Source of the DNA: Sphingomonadaceae bacterium
GTDB taxonomy: Bacteria; Pseudomonadota; Alphaproteobacteria; Sphingomonadales; Sphingomonadaceae
Length of the DNA stretch: 6,655 nucleotides
Assembly: GCA_019245455.1 (NCBI GenBank)
Contig: JAFARM010000357.1
Span: 1-6,655, forward strand
Reading direction: 5' to 3'
Both the position numbers and the translations under genes were made by a program. Each line of letters opens with the position of its first letter. The first letter of the stretch is position 1. Shown in pieces: positions 5,681-6,655 of the stretch. Under the pieces are notes generated by a model that worked only from the letters and a program-made list of their open reading frames with translations, did no database searches and was not told the origin of the DNA.

Positions 5681-6655
5681 TCAGCCCGCCTTCGTCACGA
5701 CCGGCTTGATCGTCTCGCCCGGCGCCAGGAACGCCCCGGCGCTGAGCACGACCCGCTCGCCCCCCGACAGGCCGGCGGCGATGCTCATGCCGCTTGCCGA
5801 AACCGACCCGACCTTGACCGGCCGGCGGACGATCTTGTCGTCGGCGCCAACGACATAGACATAGCTGCCGGCATCGTCGACCATCACCGCCGACTGCGGC
5901 AGCACGGGCCGCGTCGCCGCGCCGGCGGCGATCGTCGCGTTGGCGAACGCACCCACCCGCAGCCCCGGCGCATAGTCGAGGGTGATCCGCGCCACCCCCT
6001 GCCGGCTGTTGAGGTCGATGACCGGATCGAGCAGCCAGATGCGGCCGTGGAACTCGTCGTTCGACCCGATCGGGCGCACCGTCGCCGGCAGCCCGGCCTT
6101 GAGGTTGGCCATGTCCTGCTCGGCGACGAGCGCGCGCATCTCGAGCGTGCCGCCCTCGGCGATGCGGAACAGGTTGTTCGCCCCCGCCCCGACGACCTGC
6201 CCGGTTTCGACGTTGCGCGCCAGCACCAGCCCGGCGGTCGGTGCGCGGACGTCGAGCCGCGCCAGGCGGGCGCGCATCTCGCCCAGCTGCGCCTCGGCCA
6301 GCGCGACCTTGGCGTTCATGCCGTCGCGCGTCGCCGTCTTGGTGTCGATGTCGGCCTTGGAGATGAAGCCCTTGTCGACCAGCTTCGCCGCGCGGTCGAG
6401 GTTCGACTGGGCGAGCGCGGCGTCGGCCCTGGCCGAGCGGATCGCCGCCTGCATCTGCGCCACCTGCTGCGTCTGCACCGACGCGTCGATGCGCGCGAGC
6501 ACCTGCCCCTTGGCTACAGACTGCCCGGCGTCGACGAGAACCGCGGTCACCAGCCCGCCCTCTCCGTTCACGCCGACCGCCGAGTCGCGCTTGGCGGCGA
6601 TGCTTCCGTTGGCGGTGATATCCGCAGCAACGAGACGCGTGCCGGGCACGACGAC
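5681..6655 (-). CDS. RND efflux periplasmic adaptor (HlyD/AcrA-type membrane fusion protein), partial N-terminus
   Basis: About 324 residues are visible and the frame runs open through the right edge. The GTG at 6649 is unlikely to be the real start, because the signal peptide or lipoprotein/TM anchor of this family would lie upstream. Counting from that GTG, the domains run in the usual order. A first lipoyl half comes at about 20-58 (AVGVNGEGGLVTAVLVDAGQ, then KGQVLARID). A coiled-coil hairpin follows at about 59-131 (AQMQAAIRSARADAALAQSN, with the turn near VDKGFISKADID). The second lipoyl half is at about 132-165 (LDVRAPTAGLVLARNVETGQ). A beta-barrel spans about 168-241, and a membrane-proximal domain (VLPQSAV to the C-terminus) ends at 322. 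It should bridge the pump encoded immediately downstream (3-nt gap) to an outer-membrane TolC-like protein, which is not in the window. The operon promoter is also out of view. Confidence 0.94.
   Translation of the reverse strand, partial: VVVPGTRLVAADITANGSIAAKRDSAVGVNGEGGLVTAVLVDAGQSVAKGQVLARIDASVQTQQVAQMQAAIRSARADAALAQSNLDRAAKLVDKGFISKADIDTKTATRDGMNAKVALAEAQLGEMRARLARLDVRAPTAGLVLARNVETGQVVGAGANNLFRIAEGGTLEMRALVAEQDMANLKAGLPATVRPIGSNDEFHGRIWLLDPVIDLNSRQGVARITLDYAPGLRVGAFANATIAAGAATRPVLPQSAVMVDDAGSYVYVVGADDKIVRRPVKVGSVSASGMSIAAGLSGGERVVLSAGAFLAPGETIKPVVTKAG

Overview
The window is very GC-rich and compactly coded. Several features suggest an alphaproteobacterium, most likely of the Sphingomonadales (Sphingomonas-like). 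The main one is a short exported protein ending in a PEPxxW-type PEP-CTERM sorting signal. The DUF445 protein and the style of the RND pump genes fit the same group. This placement is inferred from protein style only; there is no rRNA or other phylogenetic marker in the window.

Layout: (1) Positions 1-415, minus strand: the N-terminal part of a winged-helix transcriptional regulator of the CadC/ToxR one-component kind, cut by the left edge just where a membrane segment seems to begin. (2) Positions 416-536: a divergent intergenic region with an 11-bp tandem repeat (two full copies plus a partial third) beside the regulator start. (3) Positions 537-1154, plus strand: a secreted PEP-CTERM protein with a GTG start. 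(4) Positions 1155-1214: a short gap between convergent genes with a strong hairpin. (5) Positions 1215-6655, minus strand: a tight three-gene operon, read from the right edge: an RND efflux periplasmic adaptor (N-terminus cut by the right edge), an RND inner-membrane pump of the AcrB type, and a DUF445 membrane protein. The adaptor stop and pump start are 3 nt apart, and the pump stop overlaps the DUF445 start in an ATGA.

The adaptor and pump should form the inner-membrane and periplasmic parts of a tripartite proton-driven exporter. No TolC-like outer-membrane channel is present in the window; it may lie upstream beyond the right edge or elsewhere. The proton-relay residues of the pump are all present, so it looks functional. 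The DUF445 gene is probably translationally coupled to the pump, but its role is not known. At the other end, the regulator and the PEP-CTERM protein share a promoter region, which makes that protein a natural candidate target of the regulator.

I did not find a clearly new multi-gene system. The points most worth a second look are the 11-bp repeat, whose spacing matches the binding period known for OmpR/PhoB-type winged helices; the dirigent-like GGSGxFxxARG motif in the PEP-CTERM protein; and the coupling of a DUF445 protein to an RND pump.
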